Source: Acropora yongei (Eukaryota; Cnidaria; Anthozoa; Scleractinia; Acroporidae). From it: 20,000 bases of DNA. A program made the translations under genes and the position numbers. How positions within the stretch are numbered: the first letter of the stretch is position 1; every line of letters begins with the position of its first letter. The DNA is taken from positions 27,501-47,500 of the forward strand of contig BLFN01000440.1 in the NCBI GenBank assembly GCA_014634225.1, written 5' to 3'. Below, in pieces: positions 7,407 through 17,612 of the stretch. The notes under the pieces were generated by a model. The model was given only the letters and a program-made list of their open reading frames with translations. It ran no database searches and was not told the DNA's origin.

Positions 7407-7434
7407 CATTCATTCATTCATTCATTCATTCATT
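7407..7434. repeat. (CATT)7 microsatellite
   Basis: Seven perfect CATT units just upstream of LDLa exon 3 on the transcript strand, next to a pyrimidine-rich tract. Confidence 0.95.
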
Positions 7435-7439
7435 AATGA

Positions 7440-8885
7440 ACACTACAGAAACCACAACATTGAATTATTAAATAGAGAAACCACAAAAAAAGAAACTGAA
7501 CAGTAAATGTTAAAGATGAGTGTGAGTGGATGAAGCCAGTGCTTCATTGTTACTGTAACACTTGGATGTTCCAAGTGTATGTTTCTGCATAACCTTTCTT
7601 TGTTTAGGTGACACCCTTACAGTGCCATCACTAAATAAATGCCACATCTTGTGCAGGTCCAGCAAGATTCAAGCACTCCATGCTTTACAATAATTTCTGT
7701 ACTGTCACATAAGAGTTCACTATAACAAAAAAAGACACTGATCATACTAGAACCATTTTTACAAGGAAAAAAAGCATGGAAATTAAAGAAGACATTGCTT
7801 GGAAGTATATTCACACTTAGAAATGACTTATAGTCACAAAATGGCAGATGAAATGATAATTTCATTAATGTATGTATGCCATCAGTCATTTCACATGGAC
7901 AAACTGCTACAGCAACAAAAACAACTGTAACATATATAGCTGCATCACAATAAACTAAGTTTACACTGGCTGAAACTTTTCTTCATTGACCGGATTCACT
8001 GACAACCTAAGTGAATATACAGTAACAAGAAATGGAAAAAGAACTGTAATTAAAAAGCAAAAAAAAAAAAAGCCTGAAAAACAGTTTGTTCCAAAGAATA
8101 AACAAAACAATGATGAAAACACATATAGTGAAACACTGATTTCTAGAGAGGCTGCAGTTCAATTCAATTTAGCTGCAACACACCTGCCCCCACAAACCAC
8201 AATTTACAACAAAGGCTTGTGACCTATGCTTGTCAGCAATTGGAAGCACTTCAACAACCACTTTTCGCTTCCTCATCTAAGTAGTAGTCAACAACACTCA
8301 AATTTGAAAGAGGGCACAAGCATTTCTGTTTTATATGTTAACTGAATCAATGCTTCTAACACAAGAATGTGCTTGCTTATTAGGCCAACATTTAATGCAA
8401 AAATCCACATAAATTTGCTAAAAAGTGTGATAATTATTTTTTGTGTCACTCTACCACTGCCATTACAGGCCTGTCCTTGCTATTTTTTTCAACTTCGACC
8501 ATAAATTGGAGGACACAGTTCGCAATTGTCAACCAACTGTTCACTCAAGAATAATTATAGAAAATTCTTGCACATGAATGATTATTTATAGTAACATTAT
8601 CTTCTCACATTTGACCAACATGACTTCTAACCAGTGGATTGAAATGCCATGTTATTCACCTCTCAGACAATAATTCTCATGATAACAATTAACGCCATCG
8701 ATATGACATCCCAGCTTCAAACTTATTGATGCTTTGCTTTCTCTATAAATTATTAAGATACCCAGGCTTTTGTTTTCCAAGCAGGTGGGAACAGTGAATT
8801 CTATAGGGTTTCAACCAGATTTCTTCTTTTCATCATTGTCCTGGAAATTCTTCATCCCATGTTAAAAATTTCTCAGGTTCACAGA
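7440..8885. other. intron sequence with no recognised feature
   Basis: Part of the 5-kb intron between LDLa exons 2 and 3. It contains an A run at about 8059-8071. Open frames on both strands are short, low-complexity and match no family I know. Confidence 0.55.
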
Positions 8886-8889
8886 ACAA

Positions 8890-9215
8890 CATTACAAGTC
8901 TTCCAGACAGCCTACTGTCTATGTTATCAAATTCAGCTTTGAAGATGACATCACAGCTGTGCAGGATGCTAAAGAAGTTCTCCTGAACTTTGAGCAAGTG
9001 GTAGCCAGCATTGGCCTGCGGGTTAACTCAAGAGTAAATAGTTCAAACTTCCAACCTCCATCCTAATACGTCAACATGGCTATGTATATATATATATAAA
9101 GCACTAGAGACAGTCAAAGACTTTAAAAACTTTGGAACATAGATTTGTACCAATGCCAAAAATCTATCAGCCAGGAAGGATGTAGCTACCTTAGCATGTA
9201 GTTCAGCAACATCTC
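8890..9215 (+). pseudogene. LINE reverse-transcriptase fragment
   Basis: Around 8932-9033 the translation FSFEDDITAVQDAKEVLLNF and, after EQVVA, SIGLRVN matches the catalytic A/F-x-D-D region and following helix of non-LTR reverse transcriptases, where F-A-D-D-I is usual; here the Ala is Glu. After a disrupted segment with a TA run (9086-9099), LETVKDFKNFGT near 9105-9140 matches the downstream 'F-K-Y-L-G' box of the same enzymes, then meets a stop. So this is a dead scrap of a LINE. Similarity beyond about 9215 is unclear. Confidence 0.6.
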
Positions 9216-11430
9216 AAGGGTCCCGTTCACCACTGAACACTGCCTCTTTTGTATTTACAGTACCTCTGAGAATATTTGATGATGTCAAGTTCTGATTAGG
9301 TTTCATCCCTGCACTGTAGCCATTCCTTTTACTGGACTTTGGTTCATACATCCAATGTGGTTCAGGAGGACACCCCTCTCCCATGGAGCTTTGGGATCTC
9401 CCTGTCTTGTAAATTATAATGGCTGACATCTTTGCTCATCTTAGATACTTCAGATATTTTGACCCGACAGAGAGGCAGAGACTTCACTGTCCACGCTTTG
9501 TCCAAATGAATGCTGACTTTAGGCTTTGACATCTAATCCTATTCTATACCAACTTCTTGAACAATCGTTCTGCTGAACTGGCAAAGCAGCGCACAACAAG
9601 AGAGCTGTAATCCTTGAAAAATCAACCATCTACTGTACTTCTAACACTTATACTGCTGACAGTCAAAGGAACTATGCAAATTAAGCACCACACAAGGATT
9701 TCTAGCTGAGCCAATGGACCCAGCTTACGGGCCCAGTAACCCCTGTGAGGTGCCTTCTACTGGATTTCCACTAAAAGACCTTTCTTACTTTCAGGTTTAT
9801 TCAATCCTTGAGAGGATGAAGCCACAAATACTGGCATCTTACACTAAAGAGTAGCCCAGCAGTATTTGTGTACACCATCAAGCAAGTTGCACCCTCCAAA
9901 ATATTTCACATGGGGCACCTCATCCATTACAACATTTGTTCATTCTTGAAATGGCTTAATGTTTCTAAGCTATGCTCTATGTTAATCATTCTCATTGTTT
10001 TCTTTTTCTTTTTCGTTTTTGTTTTGTTTTTTTTGTTACCAAAAGCTCACCATACACCCTGGCTGTAAGAAAAATAATTTGTACTTTTAATTGGATGAGC
10101 ATCCCATTACTCTCTTCTCCCTCTGCAAGCAAACTTTTTCCTTTCATTATGTCTAGTGCCGCACAAATTTCCAATTCGAACACAATCTGCAAGGTGGGAG
10201 AATTTGGGTTAAGTTCATCCCCAGTTAGTTTACTGAATGTCTTGGCCAGAAGATGAGTTGAAAAGCACTTCACCAAAACTTTAAGGGAATCCATAAGACA
10301 ATTTTTTATGTCTGCTTTGAAGTGCAAATGCTGTGAATTCCTCCTGCCCCGAGTTCCTATTTGCCCAGCTGAAACAACATCTCAGCTTCTGATGCTCTTA
10401 TACTCAGAGTTACTTGAATTATTACTTTCTGAATAATGTATTTCAAGAAATCTTTGCAGTCAAAGTTCAAAAACAGTTGATGCAGTTGAAATTCTGTTCA
10501 AAGAAAATTGCTGCATGGTACTGGAAATCAATAGAATAGTCAATAAGAGCATAAAGCACAGTGCTAATGGTGTATCCCAACAATCTGAGCATTACCTCTA
10601 CAGTCACAGAAACACTCCCACACAAGAACAGACAAAAGCTACGGTGGGAATTTAACCTACAACATTAGGAATATTAAGATCTTCATTGCCTTGTATACTT
10701 ACTGAGCTGCAAAGGCCAGACAGAAGCAGGTCACTCATGGGTGATAAAGATCTTCCCTCCCAGCAAATATTCATGAACAAACTTTCTCTCTATTTGAGTA
10801 TTGATCTCTCAATTGAAATTTTACAGTCACTTGAAACTCCAATGTTTAACAATTATTTCTCTCAGTGTTACATACATACAATAATTTTTGCTAAAGTCGA
10901 AAAAAAAAAAAAAACAAAACAAAAACAAGAAGGCAAAGCAGTTTTGAAATCAGTCTGTCTGTACATAACTTTGATTTACAAAGAAATGAGATACATATTT
11001 ACTGTAGGTATATATAAAATATAAACAACAAAAAGAATAGCTTATTAATAGTAATGTCAATAATGCATTATCTTTGTTTCTAAAATTGCTGCAGAAAAAG
11101 GAGACATTCATAAAACATTTCAGAAGAAATAATGAATCACAGTACATGTAACTGTTACAGGTATCAAAATTTAAATCCAAGGCCATACAACCATGCAAAT
11201 TTTGAGATTTTCAACTGAGAGTAGCAATGTGGAGGATGGGTGCCTGATGACATCCAGGAGCTTACACTATCAGTAGTCAGATCCCAAATGGAGACCACTC
11301 CCAGGGTTTGTAAATCCTGGCAACCCAGCCATGAGCCAGCACCTTGAAGGGGATTGGAGGAGGCACTGATCACACAGCTAAAATCAGTTGTGCATGCAAA
11401 AAATGGTAAGGGATACCAACTGAGCAACTG
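9216..11430. other. intron sequence, largely unassigned
   Basis: Long intron stretch between LDLa exons 2 and 3. The first few hundred bases may still belong to the LINE relic, but I cannot align them. T-rich runs at 9995-10038 and an A run at about 10900-10925 give spurious open frames. A 111-codon open frame on the minus strand (10327-9992) ends in a lysine/arginine-rich tail encoded by the T run and is not recognised as a gene. Confidence 0.45.
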
Positions 11431-11436
11431 CTCCTC

Positions 11437-11720
11437 ATTTATTGTTATTATCATTATAAACCTCAGCTTAAATACCACAGCCCATCATAAATTGGTGCTG
11501 ATCAGCAACAATGAGTTTCCAAGAGAAGACAGTCAAACCCCTGCCTTAATCCTGTCCTGTCCAGCACTTTCCACATTATCCATGCAGAACCCAACAGTGC
11601 TAATTTCTGAAGGGGAGCTATTGATATATCTATTCCCAGGTGTTTTAAACTACCTTTCTGGCTTAATGGTTCTATTCTAAAAGCCCCATAAACCTCTAGT
11701 ATCCCTTGTCCTGACATTCC
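11437..11720 (-). mobile_element. 5'-truncated LINE 3' end, copy B
   Basis: On the minus strand, HLGIDISIAPLQKLALLGSA and WIMWKVLD (11648-11559) match the C-terminal tail of a retrotransposon protein common in cnidarian genomes as I remember it (pattern LQK-x-x-LLGTA-x-ILRKVL). About 100 bases later comes a short tail of AAT/AAC-type repeats (11462-11437). The rest of the element is missing upstream, as in 5'-truncated LINE copies. The tail and orientation match copy A. Confidence 0.55.
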
Positions 11721-11739
11721 ACATTCAACAGATCCCTGG

Positions 11740-12018
11740 CATTATTATTATTGTTACTGTTATTATGTAAATTCTTGCTGTTGAGTCACTGTTAACTTCT
11801 AAAGGGCTAGGTCCAAACCATGGTACTATGGCAAAACAGGGCTGATAAAAGATCAGTTTGTGGACTGTTCCTAATAAAGTTATTTTTTGTAGTTTTTTGA
11901 TGTTGATTGCCCCAAGGATTTTGTCCGTGTGTTTTTCCAGTCTCTTCTTGGTGAGCCCTAATAGAGCACCTAAAACAACTGGTATTATTTCTGTTTTCAT
12001 CCCCCACATTCTGGTCAC
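11740..12018 (-). mobile_element. 5'-truncated LINE 3' end, copy A
   Basis: The minus-strand frame from 12018 carries the same C-terminal family: RMWGMKTEIIPVVLGAL, then an LTKK segment, then KKLQKITLLGT around 11898-11866. The frame diverges after about 11851. A short 3' untranslated region ends in an AAT/AAC-rich tail at 11767-11741. It lies head to tail with copy B, 20-30 bases apart. On its other side another AAT-rich tail (12040-12021) abuts its 5' end. Confidence 0.6.
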
Positions 12019-12020
12019 TG

Positions 12021-12040
12021 TATTATTGTTATTATAACCA
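12021..12040 (-). repeat. AAT/AAC-rich tail abutting LINE copy A
   Basis: On the minus strand TATAATAACAATAATACA lies directly before the first matching codons of copy A. It resembles the 3' tails of copies A and B, so it may be the tail of a third, older copy or the target microsatellite into which copy A inserted. Confidence 0.5.
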
Positions 12041-12357
12041 TCCTTTTTTAATGTCCCTTAATTGTTAAGCTAGCTCATATGTAGTAGGGTTGTCAATAGA
12101 ATTTCTGAGACTTGACCTCAATGGGGTTCTGTAGAATAGTTCTCTGCACTGACACCTTTTTCCTTGCTACTTGCAAAATAAAAGCTTAGGACCAAAGTAT
12201 GAAAGAGGCCTGGACAACAGCACCAATCACAAGTGCATTTTGACAACCTTTATTATTTTTTTAATAAAGCATTAAATGAGTATCACCTTGCCACAAATTA
12301 TTTCATTGTGATAGTAGTTTACCTTTCATAAAAACATGACACTGAAGAAATACTTAC
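12041..12357. other. intron sequence with no recognised feature
   Basis: AT-rich intron just downstream of LDLa exon 2 in transcript direction; nothing assigned. Confidence 0.6.
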
Positions 12358-12477
12358 AACAGTTATGTTCATCTTCCTTGTTAGGCAAGCAATCAATGTC
12401 ACCATCACATTGCCAGGTTAAAGGTATGCATCGCCCATTGTTACAAGGAAATTCCAGCGATGAGCAGGTAACAAGAG
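12358..12477 (-). CDS. LDL-receptor class A exon 2 of 6, with an atypical calcium box
   Basis: This 120-nt internal exon (40 codons, phase 1-1) encodes one LDLa module. The acceptor is TTAATGTAG before C and the donor is T/GTAAGT. Six cysteines are present, with the usual [16 protein letters not shown] and DC core. The last cysteine loop is unusual. The family pattern is C-x-D-x-S-D-E-x-x-C, but here it reads [11 protein letters not shown], one residue longer, with the first aspartate and the serine of the calcium box missing and only the DE pair kept. In other LDLa modules these side chains hold the calcium ion, so this module may bind calcium weakly. That consequence is inference. The codon joined to the previous exon is GCT (Ala). 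Splice sites are good and there is no stop, so I take it as a functional exon. Confidence 0.88.
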
Positions 12478-13009
12478 CTACATTAACATAGATTAAAGGA
12501 GATGGTAGTAAGAGGAATTACATTAAATTAAATTTACATTATATGAATTAAGAATAATAGTCAGCAAAATGAGAGTTACACAACTTTTCAACATTTCCAT
12601 GAAATCATTTTCAGGTGGCAAAAAGAATGAATAATAATTTGTACAGTGTGAGGCATTAGAAACAATAATAATTATTATTAGGTAACATAGATAGTGCTCA
12701 TAACATACTAAACGTGCGTGCATGTTAAAGCATGTTAAAATAAATAGTTTTGCACAAAGTCCAATTGTGCGTTCTGGCTTCACATCTTCTTTTTCGTGAA
12801 TAGGAATTCAATAATTAGGCAGTATAGTTTTCAATTGCATTTCTTCAAGACAGAAAAGTTACCAGGTTGCCAGCAATTGCAATTGTGAGGTTGTCCAACA
12901 ACAAAAAGAATTAATTCGATCAGCTGATGTGAGTTAATTATCCCATGAAGTACATTAATTTCAAAGAGATTATGAGGTACGCTATACACAGAATATCCAC
13001 CTTGAAAAT
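12478..13009. other. intron sequence, mostly unassigned
   Basis: AT-rich intron upstream of LDLa exon 2. It has an AAT run at 12661-12680. The right part may be the decayed upstream end of the gypsy-type relic that becomes readable at about 13010. Confidence 0.5.
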
Positions 13010-14600
13010 GAGCAAAGTATAACTCTTGCATAATTAGCACACCCGTGACAAAAATTGTGCCACAATTACTCAGAGTCAAAATGAAGAAGGAAATGAATTG
13101 CCTACAAGAGTTGGGAGTTACTATACAGTACAGTCATGTTCGAGCCTAACTCTTGACTCAGCAGCTTGGCTATAACAGTAAAGGAGACTGGAAAGTATGA
13201 CTTGTTCATAGGCCATTAAATACCACACAAGAGTGAGTGATACCAACTGTCAGTTTTTCATAATTCTCTCAAGTCAAAGTATTCTCCATTGCTACCCTCA
13301 AGTCTGGTTACTGGCACTGTGTTAACTTAAAGGCAACTGAGCCTTTATGAGGCCCACCACTCAAGTGATCTGTCCTTTAGGATTTCTGTATCATCAGAGA
13401 TATCCCAGAGCACTGGTACCCCTCTGAATTTTCAAGAAATCGGAAGAATCCTCTGCAATGCAGAATACATCCTAAGCTTTGGAAATCGACAGAATGATTA
13501 ACAGGCCACTTTGGATCACAACAACAAAGATGTCTTTAATATTTAATTATGATACACAAGTGCACAGTCAAGTGATGAAAATGTACGAGGGGTTGGGCCA
13601 CCTGTTAGCAAGTGATGGTCTGAAAGCCAACCTGGCTTAAGTCCATTAGCCATCAATACATGAGAGCAAAAAAACAAAAAACAAAAACAAAACTGTTGTA
13701 TGCTTGAGAGGTTACAAAGAGTAATCTGATGAAATCCTAATTAATGGCCTTGCATGACCATGCAATGACATGGCACATAATGTCAGAGCTACTCTCCATC
13801 ACCTGCAAGATCCAGAAATAACCCTGAATTGCACAAAACATGATTTTTCCAAGACGTCTGTGAGATTCTGGAGCTCCATCAGTTACACACAGGGGACACA
13901 TACCGACACAAGGAACAACAACAATATGTTGAGAATTCCCACTGAAAGTCCCAAAGATCATTCTGCAGCCCTTCTGCATAGACGTGATATAAAATTGCCT
14001 GGGGAAATACATTCCACATCTGAGTGATCAATGAGATAAGCAAATTAACTCTGCATCACATACTATGAAAATCAAACAACTGGCTATGGGCAGGTCCCCA
14101 GCAGAGATCTCTTGAACAGATTAAACCAGCCCTCCTGCCAGATGACAGGCTGGCATTATATGATCCAAATCAGCCAACTATTTACAGCTAATGCATCCTT
14201 GAAAGCGTTTTACCACAGGGCATCTTCAGGTGCAGAAGAAATAAAAGCTTAGCCCTCCTAGCTGAACATGATGATCACTTAATCAAAATGCTGAAAAGAA
14301 GTACTAATAGTACAGCGAGTGTGTGAGAAGGTTGTTGATATTTCATAGGAATGAATTTTGCTCAAGGCACTGATCATGAGCCCCTTGAACATTATAACTA
14401 AGCTGTCCCAGGCTCCACCACACATCCAACAGTTTTACCTGAGGTCAATGAAATTTGGTACCATAGCCAATTACTATTATGCCTGCATGGGAACCTCCAG
14501 TTGTTATGACCACTAACACAATTCCCCATCCATAAATTCAATGAGGAGCTCAAAGAAGAGACATGCTCTGCACCCCTTACTGTGTTCGATCTCCCCTCCA
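13010..14600 (+). pseudogene. second, older Ty3/gypsy-type RT-RNase H relic
   Basis: Reading the plus strand in shifting frames gives the gypsy RT order. TPVTKIVPQLLRVKMKKEM at about 13038-13094 matches the RT start. Then come EPNS near 13143 and TVKETGKYDLF at about 13175. VFSIATLKSGYWH near 13279 corresponds to the LDAKSGYW palm box with the catalytic Asp lost. A diverged PFG-x-S-x-x-E-x-FQ region follows at about 13400-13460. After an insertion come SDEILING at about 13720-13745 (the YxDD box, degraded), NVRATLHHLQ and EITLNCTKHDFSKTSVRFW (13815-13871). RNase H follows: ALYDPNQPT at 14150-14178 and TDHEPL at 14369-14386. Integrase is not recognised. Many stops and frameshifts show it is old. 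It is antisense to the host gene. Confidence 0.65.
13461..13700 (+). mobile_element. probable retroposed insertion with A-rich tail inside the gypsy relic
   Basis: Between two RT segments that should be adjacent there are about 240 bases with no RT similarity, ending in an A-rich stretch (13669-13692, As broken by single Cs). This fits insertion of a SINE-like or 5'-truncated retroposon. No pol III boxes or clear target duplication were found. Confidence 0.4.
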
Positions 14601-15345
14601 CAAAAAGAGAATGCCACAGATGTAATAAGTCACAACAGTTACTTTGTTCATGTGACATTAACCTTTCCTTATAAGTACCCAAGTGCTAATGCTGAAGAAG
14701 AAACTCAAGCAGTCTGTAAAATCAAGGCCTCCCAGCTACAGTACCACTTGAAACTACAAGTGCACTTGCATGCGGTACCACCTCATCTTTACTGATCATG
14801 TTTACCATGGAACAACCGCTGCACGAAGATAACTGCACTTTCATATCATCTTTTCCCTTATTAAAGCAGCATTTGTGTGAACATCGTTTTCAAAGAAAGA
14901 ACAGCCGAAACGTCGAGCCGATTGAGAATCACCGTGGGGATTTTGCTTTCAAGAATTTGCATTATGCAATGTTTATAGCCTACTGTCACAAGTTTCCCAA
15001 TGATGATTCTGTCAGTGAAAGGGAGAGGGAAGTGTTGAAATACATAATTATGTTTTATTGCCTTGTTCCATGAATTTCAATACACTTCTCTAATCCTTTG
15101 AAATACTATTGACCCTAAAAATCACAACCATCATCAGCCTACAGGTCACCATACTGTCTCCCAGCCTACTGTGACCATCAAAATTTTCACCCTAAAAATA
15201 CACTGGGTAACATGTCATTGTTGCTTCATAATTTTTTGGTCAACACCAATAATTTTGAAAATGATTTTTATCAATGCAATTGATCTCGACAAATATGCAG
15301 ATTCCTTTGATAGCATTTCAGTGGCTGTTTTAGCTCAAAATAGAT
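14601..15345. other. intron sequence, possibly the end of the gypsy relic
   Basis: Open frames of about 85-90 codons on the plus strand (14541-14795, 14798-15073) are not recognised. Up to about 14760 the sequence may be the linker before a lost integrase. A CCGAAACGTCGAGCCG stretch at 14905-14920 recalls the motif in the inverted repeat at 18708. Confidence 0.4.
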
Positions 15346-15348
15346 AAT

Positions 15349-15399
<51 letters not shown>

Positions 15400-15506
15400 A
15401 GTCCCCTTGCTTTGATAGAAACCTCTGCTTTCTTATGCCATAATGATACTGCATATTCTCATGCTGTTTAGTAGGAATTTACTTGAAAAAAGCAGTGAGG
15501 TTTCTG

Positions 15507-15537
<31 letters not shown>

Positions 15538-15575
15538 CTTCAAAGCCCCAGCAACCAAAAACAACTGAAAAGAAA
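15346..15575. mobile_element. fold-back element with arms of about 80 bp
   Basis: The left arm (about 15351-15432) includes CCTTTGAATGAAAGTGAGG and GATAGAAACCTC. The right arm (about 15487-15570) is its reverse complement with scattered mismatches (GAGGTTTCTGTC ... CCTCACTTTCCTTCAAAG). The loop is about 55 bases. The unit is about 230 bp and non-coding, so it is a MITE or fold-back. RNA across it would form a long imperfect hairpin. No target duplication was established. Confidence 0.75.
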
Positions 15576-16133
15576 AGAAGTGCTTTTCCTCCAAATCAAT
15601 GAAACAGCCTTAAACTCCCATAATAAATTGGTTACAACCTTCTTTGCACTAACGCAACCCTGGTGAAACCTCAGCTTTCCGTTTAAGTATATAGACAAGA
15701 TTTCACCTCGGTCAAACCACAGACTGAAATTATCTGGGTTTTCACCTTGGCAAAACCACTGCAAATTCACCAATAGTTTCAAACAGTACTGTAAACAAAT
15801 GAAAACCTTTTTTGTTCCAGCCCTTCTTAACTGGAAACAATCCATGCCTCAGCAGAACAGTCAGTTGCCCTGATTCCATTACTCCTGATGGAATGCCATT
15901 TTAATACTTCCAACCATGCCAGGTGTCCCCATTAAGCAAAATTGATGTGTTACAAAGACATCAATTGGCACAAAATACAACTTAAAGACAATATCGATCA
16001 AAATTAGTTTAACCACAAGCATCCAATACAATCCAGGCCCACTGTCTTGAACCTCCACATACCAAAATGCAAGCAAACTTGGACAACAAACTTGTACAAC
16101 CAACCAAGGACTAAATACCCAAACCTTTATATG
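15576..16133. other. intron sequence with weak internal repetition
   Basis: GGTGAAA and its complement TTTCACC recur at about 15660, 15703 and 15738, hinting at short degraded repeats. Nothing else is recognised. Confidence 0.4.
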
Positions 16134-16270
16134 TTATGGCATGGCATTTATATAGTGCATTTTTTTACATGAATATATTTCCAAATGCGCTTTACAACAC
16201 TTTGGGAGACTTTTACCAGACTGCTTTATATCACAGTTCACAATTTTAAATCTAACCATGCAGTAGATTA

Positions 16271-16302
<32 letters not shown>

Positions 16303-16345
16303 GGCCAGACCAAAACACCGGGAACTCCACGCCCTTTAAAATCCA
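16134..16345 (-). repeat. dispersed repeat of the 'TTTATATAGTGC ... GCGCTTTACA' type
   Basis: GCATTTATATAGTGCA followed by AAATGCGCTTTACAACA, then a segment with GGTGCCCCCAGAACAGA and ACACCGGGAACTCC, resembles a dispersed repeat I remember from anthozoan and other marine animal genomes. No coding sequence is supported. Family assignment and strand are uncertain. Confidence 0.45.
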
Positions 16346-17498
16346 ACTCAGCCTAAGGCCTAATTAAGAGCAAAAACGGAAGGTCAATCATAACAAAGAG
16401 AATGGGGATGTTCACAAAGACTCTATTCATCCTTACCAATAAAGTGGACAATTCTGTCATTTTCAATACCCCTTTGGTCAAGGTATCCACAAATACACCC
16501 AAGACTGTTTGTTTTGCCTTTGTTCAATTATGTGTATTTTGGCATAAATAATATTTTCATTTCCTATATGTCATTATTTTCTCAATTACGCTTTCTTGAC
16601 ATGTACCCAGTCAAACATACAGAGTATTACATAATTATTCTATGGAGCTCATAAACTCAGAGAGACTTTATCAGATTCAATTTGGGGTCCCTTTTAACCC
16701 ATGAAGCTCATGTGAAGATCAGGCATAATTTATATGTCCAGCTTGACGTATTTCCCTTTTTTCTTGCACATTGTTGGGTCAAGAGCTTTCCGTAGTAGTA
16801 ATAAATCTCATATTGCACAATTTCTTTCCCTTTTTAGTTGCCCACAAAATTAATTGCTACATTCAATTCGATCCCTGTGCTGTGGACTTTTGGAGCTGAT
16901 CTGTGAGTCAAACCTCAAACACAGAAAGTACAGCAAGAACAAAAACCTTTCATGGTTCAAGCTAACCAGCTGTGGGCAATATTGAACCAACTATATATTA
17001 GCACACAGCTCCTGAAGTGTACAACACAGGGAATGAGACACCCAATTTGGTTGAGGATCCTGTTGATGAGCAGACTGCCCCAGCCTAAAGAAAGAACTGC
17101 GTTATAATTAGTCCGAGACAGAGACTGTGCCATATCAAATTTGAATGGGAATAGCTAATAATCATCATAATAATATTAATCTCACTTTATCATGCAAGTC
17201 CTTGCTTTGCAACAGCTTGATGCATGAATGGCTGGTTTTGGGTGTCAAGCAAAGCAAGCTGGGAAAAATATCAAATTATGGGAAAATAGATCGAGGCTTT
17301 CCTGCTAAAAGGAAAATTTGAAAGAACAATTTGCAATAGAATTAAGTCAGTAGAAAAAAATAGGACATCATTAAGGGACCCTATACAACCTTAGAAGAAG
17401 GAGTCCTTTGGAAAAATCTATTTTAATTTTTTCATTTGTTTTTGTTGGATATGAGAGCACTCAAAACTTTATATGCTATAGTTAAATAATGAACTAAC
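16346..17498. other. intron sequence with no recognised feature
   Basis: AT-rich intron downstream of LDLa exon 1. It has an AAT-type stretch at about 17158-17182. No coding or element signature was seen. Confidence 0.55.
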
Positions 17499-17612
17499 CA
17501 CAGGCTGACTCATCGCTGGCATCATGACAGTCTTCAGTTCCATCACACCTCCATGACTTGTGAATGCAAGTCCCCTCATCACAGCGGAACTCAGTTTCTT
17601 TACAACCCTCAC
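17499..17612 (-). CDS. LDL-receptor class A exon 1 of 6 in window (internal, partial gene)
   Basis: This internal exon encodes one complete LDLa module, a roughly 40-residue calcium-binding cysteine-rich unit that binds ligands outside the cell. The six cysteines are in the family order. The core reads TEFRC, then [12 protein letters not shown], then the acidic calcium box HDASDESAC with the conserved D-x-S-D-E. The acceptor is TTTTGTAG before G and the donor is G/GTTAGT. The exon is 114 nt (38 codons), phase 1 at both ends, so it can be spliced in or out without changing frame. It is the most 5' visible exon; the gene continues beyond 17612 and perhaps beyond the window. The next exon is about 5 kb away. 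The parent protein could be an LRP/LDLR-like receptor, a sortilin-related receptor or a perlecan-like matrix protein; LDLa repeats alone cannot decide. Confidence 0.9.

Noticed and set aside
7102..7413. 103-codon minus-strand open frame as a whole gene
   Set aside because: Only 7197-7319 has the LDLa pattern and splice sites; the flanks are intron.
9992..10327. 111-codon minus-strand open frame as a gene
   Set aside because: No known motif, and its end is a lysine/arginine run encoded by a T-rich low-complexity tract.
10686..11024. 112-codon plus-strand open frame
   Set aside because: It includes an A-run lysine tract, no family resemblance is seen, and its composition matches intron.
11354..11680. 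108-codon plus-strand open frame
   Set aside because: It is antisense to the LINE copy B coding end and AAT tail, which explain the sequence better.
15540..15845. 101-codon minus-strand open frame
   Set aside because: It starts outside and overlaps an arm of the fold-back, with no recognisable domain.
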